Assembly: GCF_004770995.1 (NCBI RefSeq)
Contig: NZ_RQHW01000065.1
Location: 1 to 64,000 of the forward strand
Reading direction: 5' to 3'
Length of the DNA: 64,000 bases
DNA from: Leptospira idonii
GTDB lineage: Bacteria > Spirochaetota > Leptospiria > Leptospirales > Leptospiraceae
The notes below the pieces were generated by a model, which searched no databases, was not told the origin of the DNA, and was given only the letters and a program-made list of their open reading frames with translations. Positions 49,107 to 57,360 of this stretch are shown here, in pieces (positions within the stretch are counted from its first letter, which is position 1; the number at the start of each line of letters is the position of its first letter). The position numbers and the translations under genes were made by a program.

Positions 49107-49867
49107 TTCTTTTTCCTCAAGATTCATTGATCGAAATCACAAGAGTCATCGCCTATCTGGGATTTGGTGTTTTTCTTTTTTATCTGGAATACACGGGAAA
49201 ATTCAATCTTCCTTACAGTAAATTTGCGGAGAACAAAGGGGTCTCTCCTAAGATAGGAATGTTCCTTGTTTATTTTCTTCCGATACTCGGTTACCTCAGC
49301 ACGCAAGACCACCTAACAAACCTTTCTCCGTTTCAAAAACTAACACTCATCACATTCTGTTTTCATTTCGCCAAACGATGTTTGGAAGTATTGTTCCTGC
49401 ATAAATTTTCGGGAAAGATGGGAATCACAGGCGTCGTTTTGATTACAATCGCATATACGAACATCGGTCTCATTTGTGGACGCAATCATAACCTGATGAA
49501 TAGCGATTACACGGACAAAATTCCTTCTCTACAAATCTACTTAGCAATTACACTGTTCTTTATTGGACAGTTTGGAAATTTTTTCCATCACGTTCTTCTT
49601 AGAAAACTTAGAAACCAAACAAATCGTACGAGTTATGTGGTTCCGGAAGGGGGCATGTTCAGTATATTAGTATGCCCACACTACTTTTTTGAACTCTTAT
49701 CTTGGTTTGCTTACAGCCTCCTCTCTACTCACTGGGAAACTTATCTGTTATTTTTTCTAATGTCGTGTTACCTAACAGGCAGAAGCCATCAAACAAAACT
49801 TTGGTATAAGGCTCATATACCTGCGTTTCCGACAGAACGGAAACGTATTTGGCCTTATCTATTTTAA
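49103..49867 (+). CDS. Steroid 5-alpha-reductase-like membrane enzyme
   Basis: A 254-aa protein with six or seven hydrophobic helices. The C-terminal half matches the 3-oxo-5-alpha-steroid 4-dehydrogenase/TECR family (PF02544): GNFFHHVLLRKLR, the Gly-rich VPEGGMFSILVCPHYFFE containing the conserved His and Glu, and the end with AHIPAFPTERKRIWPYLF. These enzymes reduce activated C=C bonds using NADPH. It is coupled by an ATGA overlap to the desaturase, so an unsaturated or very-long-chain acyl substrate is plausible. Ahead of it is no steroid pathway. Confidence 0.75.
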   Translation: MILFPQDSLIEITRVIAYLGFGVFLFYLEYTGKFNLPYSKFAENKGVSPKIGMFLVYFLPILGYLSTQDHLTNLSPFQKLTLITFCFHFAKRCLEVLFLHKFSGKMGITGVVLITIAYTNIGLICGRNHNLMNSDYTDKIPSLQIYLAITLFFIGQFGNFFHHVLLRKLRNQTNRTSYVVPEGGMFSILVCPHYFFELLSWFAYSLLSTHWETYLLFFLMSCYLTGRSHQTKLWYKAHIPAFPTERKRIWPYLF

Positions 49868-49883
49868 TTCTTATCCCTAGAAC

Positions 49884-49902
49884 GAGGTACGTTTAGTACC
49901 TC
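49884..49902 (+). terminator. Rho-independent terminator
   Basis: Perfect stem GAGGTAC-GTTTA-GTACCTC, followed by TCTTTT, 17 bases after the reductase-like stop. Confidence 0.65.
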
Positions 49903-49977
49903 TCTTTTCCTCAATTCTATCTAAAACCCTAGTACAAAAGAATTTGAAAAATTTATTGATAAAATATACTTTTTCTA

Positions 49978-50007
49978 TTGACGAACTGTAAAATCGAAGA
50001 ATAGATT
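49978..50007 (+). promoter_or_regulatory. Predicted promoter of the TRL-like lipoprotein gene
   Basis: TTGACG at 49978-49983 and TAGATT at 50002-50007, spaced by 18 bases, with an AT-rich upstream stretch. GGAG at 50050-50053 precedes the ATG by six bases. Confidence 0.45.
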
Positions 50008-50059
50008 TCCCGGATGAGTTTTGGCAAAAGCCGAAACTTAATTTTTCACGGAGAAAAAT

Positions 50060-50476
50060 ATGACTAACAACTTCAAAAACTCTTTGGGCGTTTTAACTGC
50101 GTTCGCAGTAGCAGCTGCTATTGCATGTAGTGGTGCAGGATCTGGATCTGGCGGAAACCCATCCATCCAACCAGCTAGCTCTGGTTCCATTATGGACAAC
50201 GTTAAATCTAACCAAAACTGCGGTTGGGGAGTAACTGAGCAAGGTACTGCTGAAGCAGGTTGCGTATGGGGTAAAGACGGTGGTAAGCCAGTTGGAGCAA
50301 AAACTGGTAGAGCTTGCACTAACTCCATCCTCGGTCTTATTAGAAGTGGAGACATGAGCATTGCTGCTGCTGCGAAACAAGGTGGTATCACAAAAGTTCA
50401 ATCTGTTGACGCTGAAATCAACTCCCTACTAGGATCTGTTCTAGTTGAGAGCTGCCTTCTTGTAAACGGAACATAA
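50060..50476 (+). CDS. TRL-like lipoprotein
   Basis: A 138-aa protein with lipobox AAIACS (Cys 23) and a Gly/Ser-rich spacer. The TRL-like pattern is CGWGV, the ACTNSILGLIRSGDMSIAAAAKQGGITKVQSVD region, and a final SCLLVNG. Codon use is strongly biased (GCT, GGT, AAC) relative to neighbours, which suggests high expression. The ribosome-binding site and terminator are both strong. The function of TRL-like proteins is unknown. Two relatives lie at 58376-59022. Confidence 0.8.
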   Translation: MTNNFKNSLGVLTAFAVAAAIACSGAGSGSGGNPSIQPASSGSIMDNVKSNQNCGWGVTEQGTAEAGCVWGKDGGKPVGAKTGRACTNSILGLIRSGDMSIAAAAKQGGITKVQSVDAEINSLLGSVLVESCLLVNGT

Positions 50477-50487
50477 TTCCTTCTAAA

Positions 50488-50517
50488 ACATGTTGCAGTA
50501 GAAATACTGCAGCATGT
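50488..50517 (+). terminator. Strong rho-independent terminator
   Basis: A 13-bp stem ACATGTTGCAGTA/TACTGCAGCATGT (one G-U pair) with a GAAA tetraloop, then CTTTCTCTTATTTTTC. It begins 11 bases after the TRL-like stop. Confidence 0.85.
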
Positions 50518-50578
50518 CTTTCTCTTATTTTTCTTCTCTCTGTTTTTATCAGACATACACAACCAAAAGAAACACCAA

Positions 50579-51676
50579 ATGATTTCTAAGTTCTACTCTC
50601 TTTCTCTCTCTTTCATCATCCTATTTCTAATTTCCTGCACAGCCGACCGCAAACTCAACAACCCCAAAGAAGGGCTTTCGGGAATGCAATGCGAAGGAAT
50701 CGACTACTATGTAGACGAAATTTGCGAAAGCGAAAAAGCACTGCTCGATTGGGCGGCAGCTTATCCTAAATACCGCAAACTTACGGATCTCACTCGGCCG
50801 GTTTTGTATGAGATCATGCAAGAAACCGACATCGATCACGCTGCAGCTATTTTTTATCATAGAGCCATTACGGAACCGACCAATAGAAAGTTCATCGAAT
50901 ATGTTTTCACAAAACAAAATGAACTTCTCAGAAAGGTTCCTGACTATTCCAAAAAGAAACTCATCTTTGCGATCGCTCCGGGAATGTTTTATAAAGACAA
51001 TACCGAAGTGGATGCAGACGGAAAACTCATCCGTGCCATCGTAAAACAGATGGGAATCCAGGAAGCTGTGATTCCTACGGATCAAACGGGAACCGTAGAC
51101 GGGAACGGACAAATCATCTGCGACTTCGTACAACAAAACCAAGATAAATCGGGAATCATCATCGGTTCTGCCAGTAAAGGAAGCGGAGATTTCAAAAGAG
51201 CCATGGAACTTTGCGGAAACGAACCTTACTTTGCCAAAGTATCCGGTTGGTTCAACTTCGGTGGAATCAATAAGGGAAGTTTGGTGGTCAATGCGATGAT
51301 GGACCACTGGCTTTACAGCAGAGAAGGTAAAGTTTATTTTTGGTGGAAAGGTTATAACTACGAAGGACTCACTTCCATGAGAGCGGGAGCGGATGCTCCT
51401 CTAGGAAAAGATTTAGTGATTCCGAAAGGGCTGATCGTGGTGAACATTGTGGGCGTCCCTCACTCTCAATTGGTAACGGAAAGAGGTCGTCCTTTTTACA
51501 ATTATCTGGCTCAGTTCGGTCCGAACGAAGGATTGAACCTTCTTGCAGACAGTTATATCGTAGGAACTCCTCTTTTCCCTTCTTGGAGAAACGATCATTA
51601 CTTTAGAGTTCCGATGCCGGAAGAAAGAATCAAAGCATTCATCACATACATCGTAGAAAAGAAAAACATCAAATAG
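50579..51676 (+). CDS. Lipoprotein with alpha/beta-hydrolase-like features
   Basis: A 365-aa protein with lipobox FLISC (Cys 20). The segment GIIIGSASKGS resembles a nucleophile elbow (SxSxG rather than GxSxG), and later SGWFNFGGINKGS and VNIVGVPHSQL could carry the remaining triad. I cannot name the family. It lies three bases before the DUF4105 gene and belongs to one operon with it and the FAD enzyme. Confidence 0.65.
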   Translation: MISKFYSLSLSFIILFLISCTADRKLNNPKEGLSGMQCEGIDYYVDEICESEKALLDWAAAYPKYRKLTDLTRPVLYEIMQETDIDHAAAIFYHRAITEPTNRKFIEYVFTKQNELLRKVPDYSKKKLIFAIAPGMFYKDNTEVDADGKLIRAIVKQMGIQEAVIPTDQTGTVDGNGQIICDFVQQNQDKSGIIIGSASKGSGDFKRAMELCGNEPYFAKVSGWFNFGGINKGSLVVNAMMDHWLYSREGKVYFWWKGYNYEGLTSMRAGADAPLGKDLVIPKGLIVVNIVGVPHSQLVTERGRPFYNYLAQFGPNEGLNLLADSYIVGTPLFPSWRNDHYFRVPMPEERIKAFITYIVEKKNIK

Positions 51677-51679
51677 ATC

Positions 51680-52900
51680 ATGTTCAAAAAACTTTCTCTC
51701 CTTCTTTTAGTTTTCTTCCAAATCGGTTTATCGGCGCAAAGCACTCCTGCTCCCGGCGCCAATACTCCTGAAGCGAATCTCATCCAAATGCTGAGTTCCA
51801 TCGGACCCAATCAATGGAAAGATGTTGAATTTCAATTGGTGACTGTTTCCCCTTCTCCTACGGTCACTACCGCTTTCGGTCACTCCGCCTTGAGAGTGCT
51901 CTACGGCAAACCATTCGAAAGCCAAGATTTTTATTTGGATTTCGGCGAATACGATGAATCCGCATCTTTCGTATGGCGTTTCCTCAAAGGAGAGGCGAAA
52001 TTTTTCATTAAGATTCGAACTATGGCAGACGCCTATACTTTCTGGGACAGAACAGGAAGAGGAATGGTTGCCTCTCAATTCATACTCACTCTGGAACAAA
52101 AACAAAAGTTTGCAAAAGAGATATTGGATATCATAGAGAAAAAAAGAGAAGGTTACGAATACGATAACTTCGAAGCAAACTGTGTCACATTTATCAGAGA
52201 CATTTTAGGAAATGTTTACGGCAAACCTCTTCAATTGGAAACGGAAAAAAACAAATCCACTTGGAGATCCAGACTTCTTCCTTATGCTGCAAAAGTATTT
52301 TGGCTTCGTTTTTGCGAAAAACTTTTGTTAGATCATGATACGGATATGGTTAGAAATCCGAAGGATCTGATTTATCTGCCTTACGACCTTCTCATTGCTG
52401 CAGAAGACGGTAAATTGGTGAAAGACAAAGAACTTTTGCACAGAGATTTTTGGAAACTTCCCGAGTCTGCGGATGTTTTAGGTTTCGTTACATTTGCGAT
52501 TTTTATATTCTTAGTCGCTTCCCAAATCCCCGGATATCTGAAACAAAGATTCTCCTCCGTGGGAAGAAAACTTTTCGGTATCATTTCCGTTTTCTGCGGA
52601 ACATTCACTCTCATCGTAATCCTGTTCACATCCTTTCCGTTTATGAACGATACGATCATGTTCTTAGTGTTCACTCCTGTGGATTATCTTCTCTTCTTAA
52701 AAGGAAAAATAACGAGCCGTTCCTATCAGTATTTTCTGTATGGAAGATTGACTATGTTAGGATTAGCACTTCTTCTGCGACTGACGGTCCTTCCGCAAAG
52801 CATAGATGCTGCATTGTTTTTTACGGTTCTATTCTTCGTTCTTTCCTATATCAATTTCAGAAAAGAAAGAACGGAAGAACTTACAGAGACAAATGCCTAA
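51680..52900 (+). CDS. DUF4105 membrane protein (permuted papain-fold type)
   Basis: A 406-aa protein with a signal sequence (about 1-19). The DUF4105 region (about 50-190) has TAFGHSALRV with a conserved His and ANCVTFIRD with a Cys, as in NlpC/P60-like or LRAT-like permuted papain folds. Four hydrophobic helices close the protein (about 260-400). It may be an amidase or acyltransferase in the envelope. It overlaps the FAD gene by eight bases. Confidence 0.75.
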   Translation: MFKKLSLLLLVFFQIGLSAQSTPAPGANTPEANLIQMLSSIGPNQWKDVEFQLVTVSPSPTVTTAFGHSALRVLYGKPFESQDFYLDFGEYDESASFVWRFLKGEAKFFIKIRTMADAYTFWDRTGRGMVASQFILTLEQKQKFAKEILDIIEKKREGYEYDNFEANCVTFIRDILGNVYGKPLQLETEKNKSTWRSRLLPYAAKVFWLRFCEKLLLDHDTDMVRNPKDLIYLPYDLLIAAEDGKLVKDKELLHRDFWKLPESADVLGFVTFAIFIFLVASQIPGYLKQRFSSVGRKLFGIISVFCGTFTLIVILFTSFPFMNDTIMFLVFTPVDYLLFLKGKITSRSYQYFLYGRLTMLGLALLLRLTVLPQSIDAALFFTVLFFVLSYINFRKERTEELTETNA

Positions 52901-54710
52901 GTTCAACAGAAAAGATTTCGTTGTAAAATCCCTAAAATGGTTGGGAGGCAGCGCCGCAGTAGGACTCACAGGCGGCCTGGGATACTCCTTCTTCGGCAAT
53001 TCTCAATACAAAGAAAGTTTCCCTCATGTTCCTGAAAATCATGCGGACTTTCCACCTAACGGTAAATCGGTTTGTATCGTAGGAGGAGGACTTGCAGGCC
53101 TACAAGCAGGATGCGAACTTGCGGACAGAGGGTTTCAAGTCACTATCCTGGAAAAGACGGGAACTGCGGGCGGAAAACTTAAAACCTGGAAAGACAAACA
53201 TTTCGGAAAAAAACATTTCGGAAAAAAAGGGTATGACCGTGAACACGGGCTTCATGCGATTTGGGGCTTTTACAAAAACTTACGAGAGTTTATCGGCCGA
53301 CATAAATTCAAAATCAAAAAACTAAGCACAAACGATTCTTTCTATTACTTCGTCTCCAAAAGAGGAGTGCAAAGTAAAATCCATTCCACTACCTGGCCGA
53401 TCCCTTTCGATCGTTTAGAAATGGTAAACAACGGGATTTACGTTCCTTCCAGAGAAGACATCAATGTCCCCGCTTCCAATATGGTCGAAACTCTTTTCGT
53501 ATCCATGAAGATGTGGGGATTCGATTTTTCCAATCAAAAAGACAGACTCTATTTAGACAGCATTACCTTCTACGATTGGGCCATTCAAAACGGAATGAGC
53601 GTGGAATACATCAAACACTTCTTCGATGCATTGGCAGAGATGGGTTTTTTCATGACCACGAAGGAATGTTCCGCTTTAGCAGTTGTTAATTTTATAAAAC
53701 TAGGAAATCAACCGAGCGATTCCAAAGTCGATTTTTTCCAATGGCCTCCTAATGAGTCTTTCATCGAGCCGATGATCGCCCACATCGAATCGAAAGGCGG
53801 CAAAATCATTTATCATCAGGAAATTTCCGGGATAGAAAAAGATGCTTCCGGCAAAGTCAAATCAGTAAGAACAAACGAAGCTCTGCCGAAAGGAAAAATC
53901 AGAAGATGTAGAATCTGCGGAAACGTAATCGGTGCAGGCGACTACGATCATTGTCCTTTCTGCGGAGCGCACCATTCCGAAATCGAAGTTCTCGATAATA
54001 TCAAACCGGGAGTATTCGATGCGGATTATTTCGTGATCGCATGTGATGTCCCAGGGACAAAAAAATTTCTCACCACGAGCAGGTTATCCGACGAAGACGA
54101 CTACTTCAAGAAGGTGATGAAGCTTTCCAATGCGCATATTCTCTGCGTCAATCTTCTCTATGAAAACAGTGATGCTTGGTCGAAACGTTTTCCGGAAGGA
54201 AAATGGAGTGCCATCGACTTTATGCCTACCGGTTATGAGTATTTAGGTTTCACATCCAATTGGTCTGCAGTGCAGATTCCGGAACTAAAAGAGAAAAAAA
54301 TAGATTTGATCGAAGTGCAAGTTTCCAAATGGAAAGAACTTCTTCAATATCCTTTCCCTAAAATCGCGGAGATCGTACACGAAGAATTGAAACAAATTCT
54401 ACCCGATCTTCCTAAGTTTTCCGAATTTTACATCAACCATTGGGATACATACACAGGCTTTCGTCCGGGAGACGAAGCGAATCGTCCTACCATCCAATCT
54501 CCTATCGACAATCTTTTGTTTATCGGAGACTGGGTGTTTGTGGATCAACATTCCGTCTTTATGGAAAGAACCAATGTGATGGCCAAAACAGCAACCAACA
54601 TGCTTCTTAAAAAAATAGGAGCGAAAGACGGTTATATCACGGTTCTAAGATCGGGAATCCCGGATCTGGCTACGGATCTTCTTAAATATGTAACTTCGGT
54701 AAGAAGCTAA
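52893..54710 (+). CDS. FAD-dependent oxidoreductase with internal zinc ribbon
   Basis: From ATG 52893 the protein has 605 aa; the frame from 52806 lies inside DUF4105. The N-terminus has NRKDFVVKSL, reminiscent of a Tat motif but with no RR pair, and a hydrophobic stretch. The FAD-binding motif is VGGGLAGLQAG (about 62). A Cys4 zinc ribbon, CRICG...CPFCG, sits at about residues 338-358, inside the usual substrate domain. The C-terminal GDWVF closes the FAD domain. It resembles phytoene-desaturase-like amine oxidases. The substrate is unknown. Confidence 0.82.
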   Translation: MPKFNRKDFVVKSLKWLGGSAAVGLTGGLGYSFFGNSQYKESFPHVPENHADFPPNGKSVCIVGGGLAGLQAGCELADRGFQVTILEKTGTAGGKLKTWKDKHFGKKHFGKKGYDREHGLHAIWGFYKNLREFIGRHKFKIKKLSTNDSFYYFVSKRGVQSKIHSTTWPIPFDRLEMVNNGIYVPSREDINVPASNMVETLFVSMKMWGFDFSNQKDRLYLDSITFYDWAIQNGMSVEYIKHFFDALAEMGFFMTTKECSALAVVNFIKLGNQPSDSKVDFFQWPPNESFIEPMIAHIESKGGKIIYHQEISGIEKDASGKVKSVRTNEALPKGKIRRCRICGNVIGAGDYDHCPFCGAHHSEIEVLDNIKPGVFDADYFVIACDVPGTKKFLTTSRLSDEDDYFKKVMKLSNAHILCVNLLYENSDAWSKRFPEGKWSAIDFMPTGYEYLGFTSNWSAVQIPELKEKKIDLIEVQVSKWKELLQYPFPKIAEIVHEELKQILPDLPKFSEFYINHWDTYTGFRPGDEANRPTIQSPIDNLLFIGDWVFVDQHSVFMERTNVMAKTATNMLLKKIGAKDGYITVLRSGIPDLATDLLKYVTSVRS

Positions 54711-54718
54711 ACATCCAC

Positions 54719-54745
54719 GCTCTCTTTCCCAAGAGAGCATTTTTT
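54719..54745 (+). terminator. Rho-independent terminator
   Basis: Perfect stem GCTCTCTT-TCCC-AAGAGAGC followed by ATTTTTTG, nine bases after the FAD enzyme stop. Confidence 0.85.
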
Positions 54746-54846
54746 GATTTTTCGAATATTTGGAGTTATGTGACATGATCGATACGCATATAAAACCTAA
54801 ATTATTCTTCTTAGAACAAAAAATATAAGAAACACGAATAGCGACA

Positions 54847-56205
54847 ATGACAAAGATAAATGCTATATATAATACGATTCAGGAATGGTTTCGACTAAAG
54901 AAAATCACCCAAGGTCTGACCGGTTCCGAATTACGATCGGCTACCACAACATTTTACGTTCAATTTAGCATGTCTGTATTGCCGACGATCTTAATCGTCT
55001 CCGTACACTATAACGAGCCTCCTGAAACACATTTTTATTCTTTGGTACATTATCTCGTTCTTATTATTCCTTTAATGACTGCATACTTACTTCTTAGGCG
55101 GCGTTATTTTAATTTATCCGCTATAATTACGTTAGTTTCCATTAATTACCACCTAGGAGCACTTACATTAGCGCAGGCAGATGACCCTGCACCTATAGGT
55201 TTTTTCATTACTTCTATTTTATCATTTCTAATGATCTCTAAGAACTATAATGTTACTAGATTTCTAATATCGATTGCATCTCTAGGACTTTATACTGCTA
55301 GCCAGTATTATTATAGAGTCATGGGGGGAAATGCGCTATTTGGCCCGCCCAAATGGATCGTACCTGCCGAATATTTGATTCCTCCTTTGATACTAGGATC
55401 TTTTCTTATCGTATTGATTGTTTATCAATTTGTGAAAGCAGTAGAGACTGCAGAAACGAAATTAACGGAAGAACATGAAAAATCAGAAAAATTATTATTA
55501 AATATAATACCGCAAGAAATAGCGGAAGAGCTGAAAAGAAAAGGGGTTAGCACACCTAGACAATTCAATTCCGCTACGATCTGTTTTACCGACTTTGAAG
55601 GATTTACAAGCATTGCGGAAACGATGAATCCGAAAGAGTTAGTTGAAGAATTAGATAGATGTTTTTCCTATTTTGATAGCTTAATGGATCATTACAATCT
55701 TGAAAAACTCAAAACAATCGGGGACAGTTATATGTTTGTCGGAGGAATCCCCTCCACAAATAAAACTCATGCAGTGGATTGTGTATTGGCTGCAATAGAG
55801 ATACAAGCGTTTATGAACCAAATGAAAGATATAAAAGAATCACAAAATCTTCCGTATTGGGAACTGAGGCTGGGAATTCATTCCGGTGAAGTAATCGCTG
55901 GAGTCATCGGAGAGAAAAAATTTGCATACGATGTTTGGAGCGACACGGTCAATACTGCAAGCAGATGCGAATCTTCAGGTGTTTCCGGAAAGATAAATAT
56001 ATCTTCCGCTACCTTTGAGCTTGTTAAAGACTTCTTTGATTGCGATTATCGCGGATACATAGATGCAAAAAACAAAGGCAAGATTAAAATGTATTTCGTA
56101 AATGGGATATTGGAGGAACTTCGAGAGAAGAACAATCCAAATACCCCCAATAGCCAATTCAAAAAAAGATATGAATTCTTAAAGGATCACAACATATCAC
56201 TTTGA
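54847..56205 (+). CDS. Membrane class III adenylate cyclase
   Basis: A 452-aa protein. Residues 1-200 contain about six hydrophobic helices. A short coiled-coil linker leads to the cyclase domain (about 235-420). The metal aspartates are in CFTDFEGFTS and IGDSYMF; the substrate-choosing residues are Lys (LKTIGD) and Asp (YDVWSD), and the transition-state Asn/Arg are in NTASR. These favour ATP over GTP, so adenylate cyclase. Codon use is more AT-rich than flanking genes, which may indicate transfer or relaxed selection. A cyclic-nucleotide-binding protein lies at 60566. Confidence 0.85.
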   Translation: MTKINAIYNTIQEWFRLKKITQGLTGSELRSATTTFYVQFSMSVLPTILIVSVHYNEPPETHFYSLVHYLVLIIPLMTAYLLLRRRYFNLSAIITLVSINYHLGALTLAQADDPAPIGFFITSILSFLMISKNYNVTRFLISIASLGLYTASQYYYRVMGGNALFGPPKWIVPAEYLIPPLILGSFLIVLIVYQFVKAVETAETKLTEEHEKSEKLLLNIIPQEIAEELKRKGVSTPRQFNSATICFTDFEGFTSIAETMNPKELVEELDRCFSYFDSLMDHYNLEKLKTIGDSYMFVGGIPSTNKTHAVDCVLAAIEIQAFMNQMKDIKESQNLPYWELRLGIHSGEVIAGVIGEKKFAYDVWSDTVNTASRCESSGVSGKINISSATFELVKDFFDCDYRGYIDAKNKGKIKMYFVNGILEELREKNNPNTPNSQFKKRYEFLKDHNISL

Positions 56206-56243
56206 TTCCTGGGGCAGATGTAACGAGGGTTCGTTGGCTTTTT

Positions 56244-56328
56244 TAACCGGCTACGCTACTTGGCTTCACCGGTTAGATTTTCAGGATGCATCGTCTGCCA
56301 AATTCGATACATCCTTGTCCCTGAAAAA
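56244..56328. terminator. Paired hairpins between convergent cyclase and ankyrin genes
   Basis: The first hairpin is TAACCGG-(18 nt)-CCGGTTA at 56244-56275. The second, from about 56279 to 56328, pairs TTCAGGATGCATCG with CGATACATCC...CCTGAA and is imperfect. Poly-T/poly-A runs flank the pair (TTTTTT before, AAAAAAA after), suiting termination in both directions. Confidence 0.5.
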
Positions 56329-56334
56329 AATAGC

Positions 56335-57360
56335 TTATTCTTTCGCCCCTGCCCTTCTCATCAGTTCAGCAATCTCTCCTTGACTGGCACTCAAAGCGAC
56401 CGCCAAAGCAGTCTTTCCTTGGTTGTCTTTCAATTTCAAATTAGGTCTTTTGTTTAAGATAAGAGAAACCATCTCTTGGTTTCCTTGCTCTGCCGCTCTC
56501 ATCAAAACTGTTTGCCCCGATTTGTCTTGAATGTTCGGATTGGCATTATAATCTAATAATGATTTAAGCACAGAAACGGATCCCATATTTACCGCCCACA
56601 TCAGCGCAGTAAAACCGTTGGAATCTTGTGCATTAAAATCGGCACGAGCTTCATACAAAACCTTGAGAACATCCGTTTGCCCTTTTTTAGCCGCCATCAT
56701 AACGACAGTTTTGCCGTCTTTACTTGAGGCTTTCAGATCCGCCTTCGCCTTTACGAGTAACTTGATTCCGTCTATATCGTTTCTAGCCACCGCTTTGATG
56801 AGCGCCGTTTCCCCGAAAATATCCGTTTGGTTCACTTCCGCTCCCGATTTGAGAAGAGAAGGAACGATCTCGGAGAATTGATGCACGATCGCCAAAATCA
56901 ATGCGGATTGTCCTTCCGTGTTTTGGTGCTTCAGATTCGGCTTTTTCTTCATGATTTCTTTGGCAATATCACCTTGGTAACGTAAGATGGAAACCATAAG
57001 CGCATCCCAGCCGACATTGTCTCGAAGATTCACATCTGCACCCTTAGCGATAAGTAACTTCGCAATTTCCGTATGTCCGAAGTTAGCTGCCATCATCAAA
57101 GCGGTTCTTTTGTCTTTATTGGAGGCGTTTACATCGGTTCCTGCATCCAGCAAGATGGAAACGATCTCTTTATTTCCATGACCTGCAGCGTAAATAAGCA
57201 TAGTGGTTTCTGAATCGTCTTTAACGTTGACGTCTTTGTTTTCGGCTAAATATGCTTTGATGCGGGATTCATCTCCGTCACGCGCCGCCTGAAATAATTT
57301 TCGATTTCCAGTGCAGGAAACGAATAACCCTACAATCAAACTCAGTAGTAAAAATCTCAT
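56335..57360 (-). CDS. Ankyrin-repeat lipoprotein
   Basis: A 341-aa protein with lipobox LFVSC (Cys 16) and about nine ankyrin repeats of 33 residues (for example TALMMAANFGHTEIAKLLIAKGADVN, read in parts). Ankyrin solenoids bind proteins. It follows the Lgt-like gene by an ATGA overlap and ends the five-gene operon. Its lipid anchor should be attached by Lgt. Confidence 0.87.
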   Translation of the reverse strand: MRFLLLSLIVGLFVSCTGNRKLFQAARDGDESRIKAYLAENKDVNVKDDSETTMLIYAAGHGNKEIVSILLDAGTDVNASNKDKRTALMMAANFGHTEIAKLLIAKGADVNLRDNVGWDALMVSILRYQGDIAKEIMKKKPNLKHQNTEGQSALILAIVHQFSEIVPSLLKSGAEVNQTDIFGETALIKAVARNDIDGIKLLVKAKADLKASSKDGKTVVMMAAKKGQTDVLKVLYEARADFNAQDSNGFTALMWAVNMGSVSVLKSLLDYNANPNIQDKSGQTVLMRAAEQGNQEMVSLILNKRPNLKLKDNQGKTALAVALSASQGEIAELMRRAGAKE

